64,000 nucleotides of DNA from contig JAGXAM010000014.1 of assembly GCA_019075905.1 (NCBI GenBank), positions 1 to 64,000 on the forward strand, read 5' to 3'. Both the position numbers and the translations under genes were made by a program. Shown here in pieces: positions 37,088 to 45,868 of the stretch; within the stretch, counting starts at the first letter, position 1, and every line of letters starts with the position of its first letter. The stretch comes from Hyphomicrobiales bacterium (GTDB lineage: Bacteria > Pseudomonadota > Alphaproteobacteria > Rhizobiales > Beijerinckiaceae). The notes under the pieces are model-generated. The model had not been told where the DNA came from and did no database searches. It saw only the letters and a list, made by a program, of their open reading frames with translations.

Positions 37088-37448
37088 GTCCAAACTCCAA
37101 TTATGGGGCTCCCCCTTGCCTCAGTGCCGGGAGCCGGTCGGGCCTTGACCCGCGCTCGAAGTGAGCGCGCGCATGCTATAGGGCCGATCATGCTGCAACG
37201 CAACATAATTGTGCGGTGCAATATGCAATTTTTGCCGGATTTCTGGGTGAAAATGCCGATTCAGGGCTCCATCCCGGTGCGAATTGGGATCATCGCCAGG
37301 ATTCCAGCCCGCAAGGCATGGACAGAGGTTGGGGTTGTCGCTAGCCTGTTGCGGCATTTTCAGCCATGCAGCGCGGCATGCGAACCGCGCGGGCGCACGA
37401 GGCCAGCGCTTTGGGCTCACTCATGATGATCATGCCGAGGGACAAACG
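37088..37448. other. Divergent intergenic region between the phasin and PdhS-like kinase genes
   Basis: About 360 bases with no supported gene. It contains the phasin promoter candidate (37175-37203), an adjacent imperfect palindrome (37208-37222) and a TGCA-rich stretch. Nothing convincing is seen for the kinase promoter; its ribosome binding site is GAGGGA. Confidence 0.5.
37175..37203 (-). promoter_or_regulatory. Candidate phasin promoter
   Basis: On the minus strand, TTGCGT, 17 bases, TATAGC, about 90 bases before the phasin ATG. Immediately upstream, ATTGTGC/GTGCAAT at 37208-37222 is an imperfect palindrome in a TGC/GCA-rich tract, of the kind bound by PHA regulators such as PhaR. Regulator identity is inferred only. 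Confidence 0.4.
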
Positions 37449-40103
37449 ATGCGGGCGAGCGGCGGCAAGGCGATGGAAACCGGACAGTCTGGAGCCCTAA
37501 GGGATCCGGGCTTCAGCGTTGCTGCGCATGACCGGCTTTTTGCCGAGCCGGCCGTGGCCGATGCCCATACCCGCGGCGACCCGATTCTGGTGATCCACGC
37601 CGAGCCGCTGCATGTCGTCTATGCCAGTGCCAGCGCCGCCGCCATGATGGACGCGGCCACGCCCGGCGCGCTGACCGCGACGCTGGCTGCCGGTGACCGC
37701 GCGGCCTGGGAGCGGCTGGAGCATCTCGCGCGCCAGCTGGCGCCGCGCCCAAATCCGCAGATGGAGCGCCTGCGCCTGCCGGTCGCAGGGGCGATGCGGC
37801 AGATCACTTTGTTGTGCCGCCGTTTCATCACTGACGATGACAAGGCCGCCTTGCTGCTGATCGCCCCGGGTCTCGATGGCCCGTGGCGACACAAGCCGCA
37901 GGCGGCAGAGCCCTTCGACGCGCCTGCGGATGAGGTGGAGAGCGCGGCAAAACCTGCTGGCGATGGCACGCCCGCGCACGACGCGGGGCCCGGTGAGGCC
38001 GACACCCCGGCGAGCCAGCGCTTTGTCTGGCGGGCGGATTTCAACCACCGGCTGACCCATCTTTCGCCGGAAGGCAGCACGGCTCTGGGCCTTGGCGAAG
38101 ACGCCTGGCGCGGCAAGAGCTGGGCCGAGATCATCGCCGATGCTGCGGCAGGCGCTGATCTGGGCCGTCATCTCGAAAAGACGGAGAGCTGGAGCCATGA
38201 GCCGGTGCGCTGGAGCCCTGCCCTGTGGCTGGCGCTTGGCGCGACGCCGTTGTTCAAGCCGGTGCGGCAGTTTGCCGGATGGCGCGGCTTCGGTGTGGTT
38301 CAGCACGCCCAGCCGGAGAGCGCGAGCGCGCCGGATGATGTAGCCGCGACGCCGGAAGCTCCACACCATGACGAGGCCGATACCGCGGGCCTGGCCGCGA
38401 GCGAAGCCGCTGAAATTCACGAAGCGCAGCATTCCTTGCCCGATGAACCCGCGCTGCAGGACAATGGCAACCATGTGCCGACCACCGGAGCCGAAGACGC
38501 TGCAGAGGTTGCGGCCGTAGAACCTTTGACGGCAGCCGAAGCGCGGGCCTTCAACGAGATCGGCGAAAAATTGTCGCCGCAATTGGCCGCGACGGCCGCG
38601 CCTGTCCCCATCGACGATGCCGCGGCAAGCCCGGCTGCGCCGCCTGTGGCAGCCGATGCGGCTGGCCGGGCCGGTCTGCTCGACATGCTGCCGCTCGGCC
38701 TGTTGGTGGCGCGCGGCGGCGAAACCCTGTTCATCAACAAGCCGCTGCTGCAGCATGCCGGCCTCGCCGATACCGCTGAACTGGACGCGGCGGGCGGTGC
38801 CGATCAACTGACGGCGCGCCTCGCTGCGGCGCAGGGCATGATGGAAGCCAGCGACGAAGGCGAGCCCGGAGAAGAAGGGCGCATGTTCCAATTGCGCCAG
38901 ATCATCTGGCAGGGCGAGCCTGCCAGCCTGCTGGCAACCTGGCTGAGCCCGGCTGCCGACAGCGCGCGCGCCTCGCACCGCGCCGCTGAAGCAGAAGCGC
39001 GCGACCTTCGCGCCATTCTCGATACGGCCACCGATGGTGTCGTCACGCTCGATGCCAATGCGCATGTGCTGTCGCTCAACAAATCCGCAGAGGCGCTGTT
39101 TGGCTGCGATGGCGCTGATTGCATCGGCCATCCCTTCGCCAACCTGTTGCATCGCGATGGCCAGGCGGCCTTCGCCGGCTATTTCAGCGGCGTCACTTCC
39201 AATGGTGTCGCCAGCCTGATGAATGACGGGCGCGAGATCGCGGGGCGCACTGCCAAGGGCGGGCATATCCCGCTGTTCATGACGCTGGGGCGCATCGGCA
39301 CGCCGGAAGAGCCGCGCTATTGCGGCGTGCTGCGTGACATGACGCAATGGAAGAAGGTCGAGGCTGAACTCAACGAGGCCCGCCAGGAGGCAGAGCGGGC
39401 CAGCGCCATCAAATCTGAATTTCTGGCGCGCATCAGCCACGAGATTCGCACGCCGCTCGGGGCGATCCTCGGCTTTTCCGAGGTCATGTCGGAAGAGCGC
39501 CTCGGGCCGGTCGGCAACGAGCGCTACCGCGAATATCTCAAGGACATTCACGCCTCCGGCCAGCATGTGATGAGCCTGGTCAATGACCTGCTCGATCTGT
39601 CGAAGATCGAATCGGGCAAGCTCGAAATGAGTTTTACCAGCGTCGACATCAACCACATTGCCGAAGAATGCATCATGCTGATGCAGCCGGTGGCGGCACG
39701 CGAGCATGTCGTTCTGCGGCGCTCGCTGGCCGCCAATCTGCCGCCCGTGGTGGCCGATGAGCGCTCGCTGCGGCAGATCATGCTCAACGTGCTCTCCAAT
39801 GCCATCAAATTCAATGTCAGCAGCGGTCAGGTGATCGTTTCGACGGCGCTGACCGACAGCGGCCATGCGGTGCTGCGGGTGCGCGACACTGGCACCGGCA
39901 TGAGCGAGGAAGATGTGCAACTCGCCATGGAGCCTTTCCGGCAATTGCCCAATGCCGCCCAGAAACGCGGCACCGGACTCGGCCTGCCTATCACCCGGGC
40001 GCTGATCGAGGCCAACCGCGCAAGTCTGGTCATTCGCAGCCGCCCGAATGAGGGCACGATGGTCGAGATTGCCTTTCCTCCGACGCGGGTGCTGGCGGAG
40101 TAG
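37449..40103 (+). CDS. PdhS-like cytosolic sensor histidine kinase (DivJ/PleC family)
   Basis: Protein of 884 residues with no transmembrane span or signal. The N-terminal half is a divergent, Ala-rich sensory region with PAS-like parts; a clear PAS domain lies near residues 515-640 (ILDTATDGVVTLDANAHVLSLNKSAEALFG). HisKA follows with phosphorylated His664 (ARISHEIRTPLGAILGFSEVM) and the loop LGPVGNERYREYLKDIHASG typical of DivJ/PleC/PdhS kinases. The ATPase boxes are LNVLSNAIKFN, DTGTGMSEED and KRGTGLGLPIT. The partner is likely DivK, encoded at 1280. PdhS controls division and polarity in Brucella. The GTG/ATG upstream is ignored; ATG 37449 has a purine-rich site. Confidence 0.88.
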   Translation: MRASGGKAMETGQSGALRDPGFSVAAHDRLFAEPAVADAHTRGDPILVIHAEPLHVVYASASAAAMMDAATPGALTATLAAGDRAAWERLEHLARQLAPRPNPQMERLRLPVAGAMRQITLLCRRFITDDDKAALLLIAPGLDGPWRHKPQAAEPFDAPADEVESAAKPAGDGTPAHDAGPGEADTPASQRFVWRADFNHRLTHLSPEGSTALGLGEDAWRGKSWAEIIADAAAGADLGRHLEKTESWSHEPVRWSPALWLALGATPLFKPVRQFAGWRGFGVVQHAQPESASAPDDVAATPEAPHHDEADTAGLAASEAAEIHEAQHSLPDEPALQDNGNHVPTTGAEDAAEVAAVEPLTAAEARAFNEIGEKLSPQLAATAAPVPIDDAAASPAAPPVAADAAGRAGLLDMLPLGLLVARGGETLFINKPLLQHAGLADTAELDAAGGADQLTARLAAAQGMMEASDEGEPGEEGRMFQLRQIIWQGEPASLLATWLSPAADSARASHRAAEAEARDLRAILDTATDGVVTLDANAHVLSLNKSAEALFGCDGADCIGHPFANLLHRDGQAAFAGYFSGVTSNGVASLMNDGREIAGRTAKGGHIPLFMTLGRIGTPEEPRYCGVLRDMTQWKKVEAELNEARQEAERASAIKSEFLARISHEIRTPLGAILGFSEVMSEERLGPVGNERYREYLKDIHASGQHVMSLVNDLLDLSKIESGKLEMSFTSVDINHIAEECIMLMQPVAAREHVVLRRSLAANLPPVVADERSLRQIMLNVLSNAIKFNVSSGQVIVSTALTDSGHAVLRVRDTGTGMSEEDVQLAMEPFRQLPNAAQKRGTGLGLPITRALIEANRASLVIRSRPNEGTMVEIAFPPTRVLAE

Positions 40104-40131
40104 AACCTTGCGCTTTTCGGGGAACGGGGCG

Positions 40132-40494
40132 ATGTATCTGGCAGGTTTATTGGCGCTCGGGATCGCTGCCGGGGCCCTGAGCGGGCTCACTGGCATGGGC
40201 GGCGGCACGATATTGGTGCCGGTGCTGCTTTACGTCTTCCGCTTTTCCATCCACGAGGCGCAGGGCACCACGCTCGCCTTGATGGTGCCGCCGATCGGGC
40301 TGGTGGCGGCCTATGAATATTTCCAGAAGGGCTATGTCAATGTCACGGCTGCCGTGCTGATCGCCCTAGGCTTTCTCGCCGGCAGCGTCTTTGGTGCCAA
40401 GCTGGAATTTGTTTTGCCGGCCGACGTGCTGCGACGCGTTTTCGCACTGCTGCTGCTGGCCGTCGCCATGGAAATGCTGATGAAAAAGGCTTGA
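40132..40494 (+). CDS. TauE/SafE family membrane protein, half size
   Basis: Hydrophobic protein of 120 residues with three to four spans. The start LAGLLALGIAAGALSGLTGMGGGTILVPVLLYV is the TauE/SafE (DUF81) repeat motif. Full-length sulfite/organosulfonate exporters have two such repeats (about 250 residues); here only one is present and the frame ends normally, so it must work as a dimer or is a degenerate remnant. Starts 28 bases after the kinase gene, perhaps cotranscribed. Substrate unknown. Confidence 0.8.
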   Translation: MYLAGLLALGIAAGALSGLTGMGGGTILVPVLLYVFRFSIHEAQGTTLALMVPPIGLVAAYEYFQKGYVNVTAAVLIALGFLAGSVFGAKLEFVLPADVLRRVFALLLLAVAMEMLMKKA

Positions 40495-40719
40495 GGGGCC
40501 GGAAATGCCCGTCCAGCGGCTCGTGCCGCACACGTCATGCGCCGTGACTCGCTGGAGCCGCACAGCAGATGCCGCAAGCATTCTGTCATAGCATTGAGAA
40601 ATTTGTTGATTTTGAGAGTTCTCTTGCGTCTCATCGGCGAGCTATTTCTCACCCGCTGCAGGCAAGATCCGGGTTTGATCTCGCATGAGAGCAGAAGCCT
40701 TCAAAAAAAGTGACTGGCT

Positions 40720-40746
40720 TGTCGAAATCCGACATTGCCGTTCGTC
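40720..40746 (+). promoter_or_regulatory. ECF42-type promoter of the YCII-sigma operon
   Basis: TGTCGA at 40720-40725, 17 bases, CGTC at 40743-40746, about 30 bases before the YCII ATG. This matches the published ECF42 target pattern (TGTCGA at -35, CGA/TC at -10), implying autoregulation by the sigma factor encoded downstream. Confidence 0.75.
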
Positions 40747-40776
40747 GTGTAAGGTAACCATTTTAAGGAGACTTTC

Positions 40777-41205
40777 ATGCCCCGTTATATGATCCAGGTA
40801 CGCGCCACCGCGATGAGCGAAGCTGGTGACTTTCCTGATGACCCTACGCTCGTGCCACGCATGATGGCCTTTCATGAGGAGATGGCCAAGGCCGGCGTGC
40901 TGCTCGATGGTGCAGGCCTGCAGCCCAGCAGCCAAGGGTTTCGTGTGCAGTACGACGCTAGCGGGGAGCCACGGATCATCGACGGCCCCTTCGCCGAAAC
41001 CAAGGAACTGATTGCCGGCTACACGCTGATCGAGGTTCGATCACGCGACGAAGCCTTGGCATGGGCGCAACGATTCCCCGCGCCGTTTCCCGGCCAGCCA
41101 TGTTGCATCGAGGTTCGGCCACTACTGGGAGGTGTAGACCTGCCCCCCGAAGATGCCGAACGCATCATCCGTGACCAATTGGCGGTCATCAAGCAGGGCA
41201 AATGA
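40777..41205 (+). CDS. YCII-related (DGPF domain) protein
   Basis: Protein of 142 residues with a YCII/DGPF domain: MPRYMIQVRATAMSE, then GEPRIIDGPFAETKELIAGYTLIEV with the DGPF motif, and SRDEALAWAQRFPAPFPG. DGPF proteins are the constant partners of ECF42 sigma factors and are thought to be their effectors or targets; the biochemical role is not known. Its stop overlaps the sigma start (ATGA). A strong AGGAG site precedes the start. Confidence 0.93.
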   Translation: MPRYMIQVRATAMSEAGDFPDDPTLVPRMMAFHEEMAKAGVLLDGAGLQPSSQGFRVQYDASGEPRIIDGPFAETKELIAGYTLIEVRSRDEALAWAQRFPAPFPGQPCCIEVRPLLGGVDLPPEDAERIIRDQLAVIKQGK

Positions 41206-42473
41206 CACCGTCCATCGAGGCCGTCTGGCGCCTTGAAGCCAGAAGGCTTATCGGGGTTCTTCTGCGTGGAGGTGCCGATCTCGCCTTGGCCGAGGATTGC
41301 GTGCAGGACGCGCTGGTAGCCGCAGTGCAGCGTTGGCCGTCCGAGGGCTGGCCTGCACGCCCTGGGGCCTGGCTGATGACCGTCGCGAGGCATCGCCTGG
41401 TTGATCGCATGCGTCATCTGCAGATGGCGGCGCGGGAACTGCAGGCACTTGGACATGACGCCGATGTGTGCGCAGCGCACCTGGCTCCTGATACGCTGGA
41501 CTCGCTACTTGCTGATGAGGTGGACGAAGTCGGCGACGACGCCTTGAGGTTAATGTTCATCGCCTGCCACCCCAAGTTGGCACCGGAGGTGCAGTGGGCA
41601 CTGACCTTGCGTCTGGTGGCTGGACTGACGGTGGCCGAAATTGCCCGCGCCCTGTTCGCAAAGGAGGCCACTATCGCCCAGCGCATCACCCGCGCCAAGG
41701 CGCAGTTGGTCGGAGAGCCCTTCGAACTGCCGCCAGCCTCCGAGCGTGCGGCACGCCTCGGTGCTGTTTGCACGGTGCTGTATCTCATGTTCAATGAAGG
41801 CTATGTGGCCAGCTGCGGTGCGGAATGGACGCGACCAAACCTGTGTCATGAGGCCCTGCGGCTGGCACGACACCTGGCAGCCTTGCTCCCGACCGACGCA
41901 GACGTTCAGGCGCTGCAGGCGTTAATGGAACTTCAAGCCTCGCGCTTGCCTGCGCGCACCGATGCCCTTGGGCACCCGGTGCTGCTGCTGGACCAAGATC
42001 GACGTCTCTGGGATCGCCTGTTGCTGCGACGCGGCCTGGCTGCATTGGAACGTTGCCGAAAACTGAATTTGCAGAGATCGGAGAGGCCGGGGGCTCTCGC
42101 GCTGCAGGCCGAACTGGCGGCTGTACATGCACGCGCCGCCCGCGCCGAAGACACTGACTGGCAGCAACTGCTAGAGCTCTACGACACGCTGTACGCTGCG
42201 CAACCCAGCCCGGTCATTGCGCTTAACCGCGCCGTTGCAATGAGCCGCGCGATCGGGCCGGCGCAAGCGCTCCCGCTTATGGATGCGTTGCCGCTGGCCG
42301 GTTATCCCTGGTGGGCCAGCGCGCGGGCCGACCTGCTTCAACGATTGGATCGCATTGAGGAAGCACGCGAAGCCCTGCGCCAAGCCATAAACTGGGCAGG
42401 TAATGAGTCCGAGCGCAGCCTGCTGCGGGAGCGCCTGGAGCGCATGGAGGTCATGCCTCCATGGCCTGCCTGA
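41202..42473 (+). CDS. ECF42-group RNA polymerase sigma factor
   Basis: Sigma factor of 423 residues, far longer than ordinary ECF factors. Regions 2 and 4 (LALAEDCVQDALVAAVQRWP, WLMTVARHRLVDRMRH, LTLRLVAGLTVAEIARALFAKEATIAQRITRAK) occupy the first 190 residues; the rest is the TPR-like C-terminal domain diagnostic of ECF42 (ALMELQASRLPARTD and LNRAVAMSRAIGP). There is no anti-sigma gene; control is thought to lie in the C-terminal domain and DGPF partner. It is translationally coupled to the YCII gene and ends 42 bases from tRNA-Ala. Confidence 0.93.
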   Translation: MTPSIEAVWRLEARRLIGVLLRGGADLALAEDCVQDALVAAVQRWPSEGWPARPGAWLMTVARHRLVDRMRHLQMAARELQALGHDADVCAAHLAPDTLDSLLADEVDEVGDDALRLMFIACHPKLAPEVQWALTLRLVAGLTVAEIARALFAKEATIAQRITRAKAQLVGEPFELPPASERAARLGAVCTVLYLMFNEGYVASCGAEWTRPNLCHEALRLARHLAALLPTDADVQALQALMELQASRLPARTDALGHPVLLLDQDRRLWDRLLLRRGLAALERCRKLNLQRSERPGALALQAELAAVHARAARAEDTDWQQLLELYDTLYAAQPSPVIALNRAVAMSRAIGPAQALPLMDALPLAGYPWWASARADLLQRLDRIEEAREALRQAINWAGNESERSLLRERLERMEVMPPWPA

Positions 42474-42514
42474 CCTTTCGGAACATGCCACCTTGGAACA
42501 GTCGGCCTCGAATA

Positions 42515-42590
42515 TGGTGGAGCTGATGAGAGTCGAACTCACGACCTCTGCAGTGCGATTGCAGCGCTCTACCAACTGAGCTACAGCCCC
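42515..42590 (-). tRNA. tRNA-Ala (anticodon CGC)
   Basis: Cloverleaf of 76 bases with CCA. Acceptor GGGGCTG/CAGCTCC shows the G3-U70 pair that defines alanine, anticodon loop ATCGCAC (CGC), T-loop TTCGACT. Its 3' end faces the YCII-ECF42 module. Confidence 0.95.
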
Positions 42591-42810
42591 GACGCGATGG
42601 GCTTTACGCTTGCAGCCGCGCTCTTGTCAACGCGGCAGGCGCGGCATAATTCAGTCAGGAGGGCGCGGGGGGCGCCACGCTGCGCCGGGCTGCGACGGAC
42701 CCGGGCCCTGCCCTTTCCCGCTTCGTTCCGGCATTTTGATCTAAAGCAAGGCGGCCAGCGCAAAATGCGCCGATACTGACGCCCTTGGTTCATGAGAATG
42801 TGGGGGAGCG

Positions 42811-43437
42811 GTGCTGAATCTTGTTGCCCTGGAACAAGCGGCGATGGCGCGGCAGCCATTTCCCTATTTTGCCGCCAGCAATGTCCTCGATGAGGCGGCG
42901 CTGGACGCGATTTCCAAGGACTTTCCGCATATCAGCGAGCCCGGCATTTTTCCGCTGGCAGACTTGCGGTTCGGCGCTGCCTTTGCGCGGCTGATCGAAG
43001 AGATCAGGAGCCGCGAGCTTGAAGCGCTGCTGGAGGAGAAATTCGGCCTGAAACTGTCGGACAAGCCGCTGATGGTCACGGTTCGTGGCCATTGCCAGAA
43101 GAAGGACGGGCGCATCCACACCGACTCAAAAGACAAGTTGGTCACCTGCCTGCTCTATCTCAATGACAAGGCGTGGAATGCCGATGGCGGCCGCCTGCGC
43201 CTGCTGCGCGATGGCCGTGACTTGCAAAGCACCATTGTTGAAGTTCCGCCGCATGGCGGCAATTTTGTCGCCTTCCAGCGCAGCGACAATTCATGGCATG
43301 GCCATGCGCCGTTTGAAGGGCCGCGCCGCTATGTAATGTTTAATTGGGTGACGTCGGAGACAACGCTGGCCAAGAACCTTGGCCGCCACAGATTATCTGC
43401 CCTGTTCAAGCGCATGCGAGGGTCTTATGGCTACTGA
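42811..43437 (+). CDS. 2OG-Fe(II) oxygenase, first of a tandem pair
   Basis: Prolyl-4-hydroxylase-like oxygenase of 208 residues. The iron triad is His103 and Asp105 in GRIHTDSKDK and His163 in NSWHGHAPFEG, with Arg172 or 173 as the 2-oxoglutarate ligand (GPRRYVMFNWV). The strand VTCLLYLND and GGRLRLL between are typical of the double-stranded beta-helix. The GTG start at 42811 follows a strong GGGGGAG; an ATG at 42844 is the alternative. It overlaps the next oxygenase gene by 11 bases. Substrate unknown; the neighbours do not reveal one. Confidence 0.87.
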   Translation: MLNLVALEQAAMARQPFPYFAASNVLDEAALDAISKDFPHISEPGIFPLADLRFGAAFARLIEEIRSRELEALLEEKFGLKLSDKPLMVTVRGHCQKKDGRIHTDSKDKLVTCLLYLNDKAWNADGGRLRLLRDGRDLQSTIVEVPPHGGNFVAFQRSDNSWHGHAPFEGPRRYVMFNWVTSETTLAKNLGRHRLSALFKRMRGSYGY

Positions 43438-44086
43438 AGCGCAAGGCGTGCCGGCTTCGGCCCATGCTGACCATGTGATGGCCTGCATCGGGCGCGCGCA
43501 ACATTGCGACGCGCCGTTCGATTACTGGCTGCTCGATGATGTCTTGCCGATGGCCAGCATAGATGCGATTGCCGACTTGCCGTTTGCGCCGCCCGATGCA
43601 CCGCTGTTTGATGGCCGCCGCGAAAGCAACAATTCAACGCGCGTCTATTTCAATCCCGAACAACAGGCACGTTTTGCCGTCTGCCGCGATGTGGTGGCGG
43701 CGTTCCGTGACCCGGCCATCATCGCTGCGCTGACCCGGCTGACCGGCTCTGATGTGGCCAAGGGGCATTTGCGCATCGAATATTGCCAGGATGTCGATGG
43801 CTTCTGGCTGGAGCCGCATCTCGACATTTCGGTGAAGCTTTTCACCATGCTGGTTTATCTGTCCGGCGACCCGGCCCTGCGCGATGCCGGCACCGATATT
43901 TATGACAGCACGCCCGAGCACAGGCTGGTGACATCAGCTCCCTATGAGAAAAACAAGGGCCTGATTTTCATTCCCGGCAGCAACAGCTGGCACGGCTTTT
44001 CGAGGCGCCCGATCCGCGGCCTGCGCAAGTCAATCATCATCAATTATGTCACGCCTGCCTGGCAGAGCCGCTACGAACTGGCCTGA
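43427..44086 (+). CDS. 2OG-Fe(II) oxygenase, second of a tandem pair
   Basis: Distinct oxygenase of 219 residues. His131 and Asp133 (EPHLDISVKLFTMLVYL), His189 (GSNSWHGFSRRPIRG) and Arg197/200 form the presumed iron and 2-oxoglutarate site. An N-terminal region (FDYWLLDDVLP) is shared with sugar-cluster oxygenases. It overlaps the first gene and has a good GAGGG site. Sequence identity to the first oxygenase is low outside the core, so this is not a recent duplication. Both proteins may act on one small-molecule or surface substrate; unproven. Confidence 0.85.
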   Translation: MATEAQGVPASAHADHVMACIGRAQHCDAPFDYWLLDDVLPMASIDAIADLPFAPPDAPLFDGRRESNNSTRVYFNPEQQARFAVCRDVVAAFRDPAIIAALTRLTGSDVAKGHLRIEYCQDVDGFWLEPHLDISVKLFTMLVYLSGDPALRDAGTDIYDSTPEHRLVTSAPYEKNKGLIFIPGSNSWHGFSRRPIRGLRKSIIINYVTPAWQSRYELA

Positions 44087-44115
44087 GGCACCGTAGCGGG
44101 GCACGTTTTGCCTTG

Positions 44116-44475
44116 TCAGACGCTCTCGCTGCTCAACTGGCGGGCGTCGCCGTGATCCGTGTTGCAGTACAACTCATATAAGGCGCTGAGGATAAACGAA
44201 ACTTCCATACCCTCGACCGTATAGAAAATCATCTGCGCGGCGCGCCTGGTCGCCACCAGATTGTTGCGGCGCAATACTGCGAGGTGCTGCGACAGGGCCG
44301 ATTGACTGATGGGAATCAGGCTTTCCAGCTCGCCGACAGATTTTTCACCCTTCATCAATTGGCAAAGGATCAGCAGCCGCCATTTGTTGCTGATCGATTT
44401 CAACACCAGCGCGGCATGGTCGGCCTTGTCGGCCAGTTGCTCCATCGGATCGATATCGACAAGCATCTGGTTCAC
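44116..44475 (-). CDS. ArsR-family transcriptional regulator
   Basis: Winged-helix regulator of 119 residues. The HTH region is SISNKWRLLILCQLMKGEKSVGELESLIPISQSALSQHLAVLRRNNLVATRRAAQMIFYTV. The ELCVCDL metal site of ArsR/SmtB is missing (ELESLIP), and cysteines are single, so sensing of metals by that route is unlikely; a redox or sulfur sensor of the BigR/SqrR kind would need a Cys pair that I cannot assign. Convergent with the oxygenase pair. Confidence 0.88.
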   Translation of the reverse strand: MNQMLVDIDPMEQLADKADHAALVLKSISNKWRLLILCQLMKGEKSVGELESLIPISQSALSQHLAVLRRNNLVATRRAAQMIFYTVEGMEVSFILSALYELYCNTDHGDARQLSSESV

Positions 44476-44766
44476 AGTTGGTTTCTCCCTTGGCGATGCG
44501 GGGGCATGGTTCCCATGGCGTCTGAACCAGACCCCTCAGGCCCGGCCGGTCATTTGCACAAGGGCGTCAGGGGGTTGATGTCCGTCAGACGCCACTTGCA
44601 ACGCGCAAATGCCACGACCAGCCATGCCTGTTCCCAGCACATCTGATTTCATTCGTTTATACGCAATTGCGCATTTGAGCAACAAACCGCGCACCATCCC
44701 GCCTTGAGGGCGCTGCCGCCAGCAGGGATTTCAACATTTATCGCTGCCGCGCGGCCGCGCCCCGGC

Positions 44767-45777
44767 TCAGGGCGCGATCCCGGCGCCGGTGCTGGCGCGC
44801 TCGCGAATGGTGAAGCCGACGTCGATTTTGGTATAGGGACTTTGCCGGCCGGCGAGCCTTTGCAGCAGCATGTGGCCGGCAACGCGGCCCATGGCGATGC
44901 GGTCGACACTGACGGTGGTGAGGCCGGGACTGATGGCGGCGGCGAGCGGGAGGTCATCAAAGCCGGCAATCGCCAGGCGCCCGGGCACGGCAATGCCGCG
45001 CCGCTGGCACTCGAAAATCGCGCCGACCGCCAGCACATCGGTGGCGCAAAGCAACAGGTCGATCGGTGCGGCATGGTGCAGCACAATGTCCAAAGCTGCC
45101 GCGCCGCCGTTGAAATTATTGGCGCTTTCCAGCACCAGGCCGCGGGTGTCCTGTCCGAGTTCAGCGCAGGCGGCAAGATAGCCCTTGAGCCGGTCGCCGA
45201 TGCGATCATTGGGGTCGCTGGTGCTGGCCACAAAGGCCATGGTGCGGTGGCCGCGCCGGTGCATGAGTTGCGCCAGCGCCCTTGCGGCGGCAAAATTGCT
45301 GTAGCCAACCACGCAATCAATCGGGTCATCGGTCAGGTTCGCGCCCTCGACAATGGGGATGCCGCTGGCCCGCAGCATCTGCCGGGTCTTGGCATTATGC
45401 ACTACACCGGTCAGATAGAAGGCATCGGGCCGGCGTTCGAGAAAATCGGCGACGATGGCTTCTTCGCGATCAGGCTGATAGCCGCAATCGCCGATCATCA
45501 GCTGAATGCCGTGTTCGTGCAGGACGTCGCCCAGCCCCTGGATGACTTCGCCATGCTGGGGTGCACCTATGGCCGGAATCAGCGCACACACCATGCCGGT
45601 GCGGCTGGCTGCCAGCCCGCGCGCCACCAGATTGGGCCGATAGCCCATTTCGCGAATGCAGGCCTGCACGCGGTCGCGGGTCGATGGCGAGACATTTCGT
45701 GCGCCGTTGAGCACCCGCGATACCGTGCCGGTGCCCACCCGCGCGCGCTTGGCTACTTCGGCCAAAGTGACGGTCAC
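44767..45777 (-). CDS. LacI-family transcriptional regulator
   Basis: Repressor of 336 residues. The N-terminal HTH is VTLAEVAKRARVGTGTVSRVLNGARNVSPSTRDRV, followed by the hinge YRPNLVARGLAASRTG and a periplasmic-binding-protein-like effector domain. The GTG start at 45777 is preceded by GGAG at seven bases; a longer frame from 45813 lacks support. The perfect palindrome TGGAAGCGCTTCCA at 45875-45888 lies in its promoter spacer, so it probably represses itself. Effector unknown; xylB lies 2 kb away, making a pentose or gluconate-like sugar plausible. Confidence 0.9.
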   Translation of the reverse strand: MTVTLAEVAKRARVGTGTVSRVLNGARNVSPSTRDRVQACIREMGYRPNLVARGLAASRTGMVCALIPAIGAPQHGEVIQGLGDVLHEHGIQLMIGDCGYQPDREEAIVADFLERRPDAFYLTGVVHNAKTRQMLRASGIPIVEGANLTDDPIDCVVGYSNFAAARALAQLMHRRGHRTMAFVASTSDPNDRIGDRLKGYLAACAELGQDTRGLVLESANNFNGGAAALDIVLHHAAPIDLLLCATDVLAVGAIFECQRRGIAVPGRLAIAGFDDLPLAAAISPGLTTVSVDRIAMGRVAGHMLLQRLAGRQSPYTKIDVGFTIRERASTGAGIAP

Positions 45778-45868
45778 AGCGCAACTCCGGTAGGGTTGAA
45801 TCTCACAAAGCATCCGCCGGGGCGGCCAGGCGCGCTACCTGCCGGACACAGCTGCCTTTCAGATCATC

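Noticed and set aside
42515-42590. tRNA-Ala as an att site for an integrated element
   Set aside because: No repeat of its 3' end was found near 40500-40776 and no integrase is present.
44116-44475. Metal-sensing ArsR/SmtB
   Set aside because: The ELCVCDL-type ligand motif is replaced by ELESLIP.
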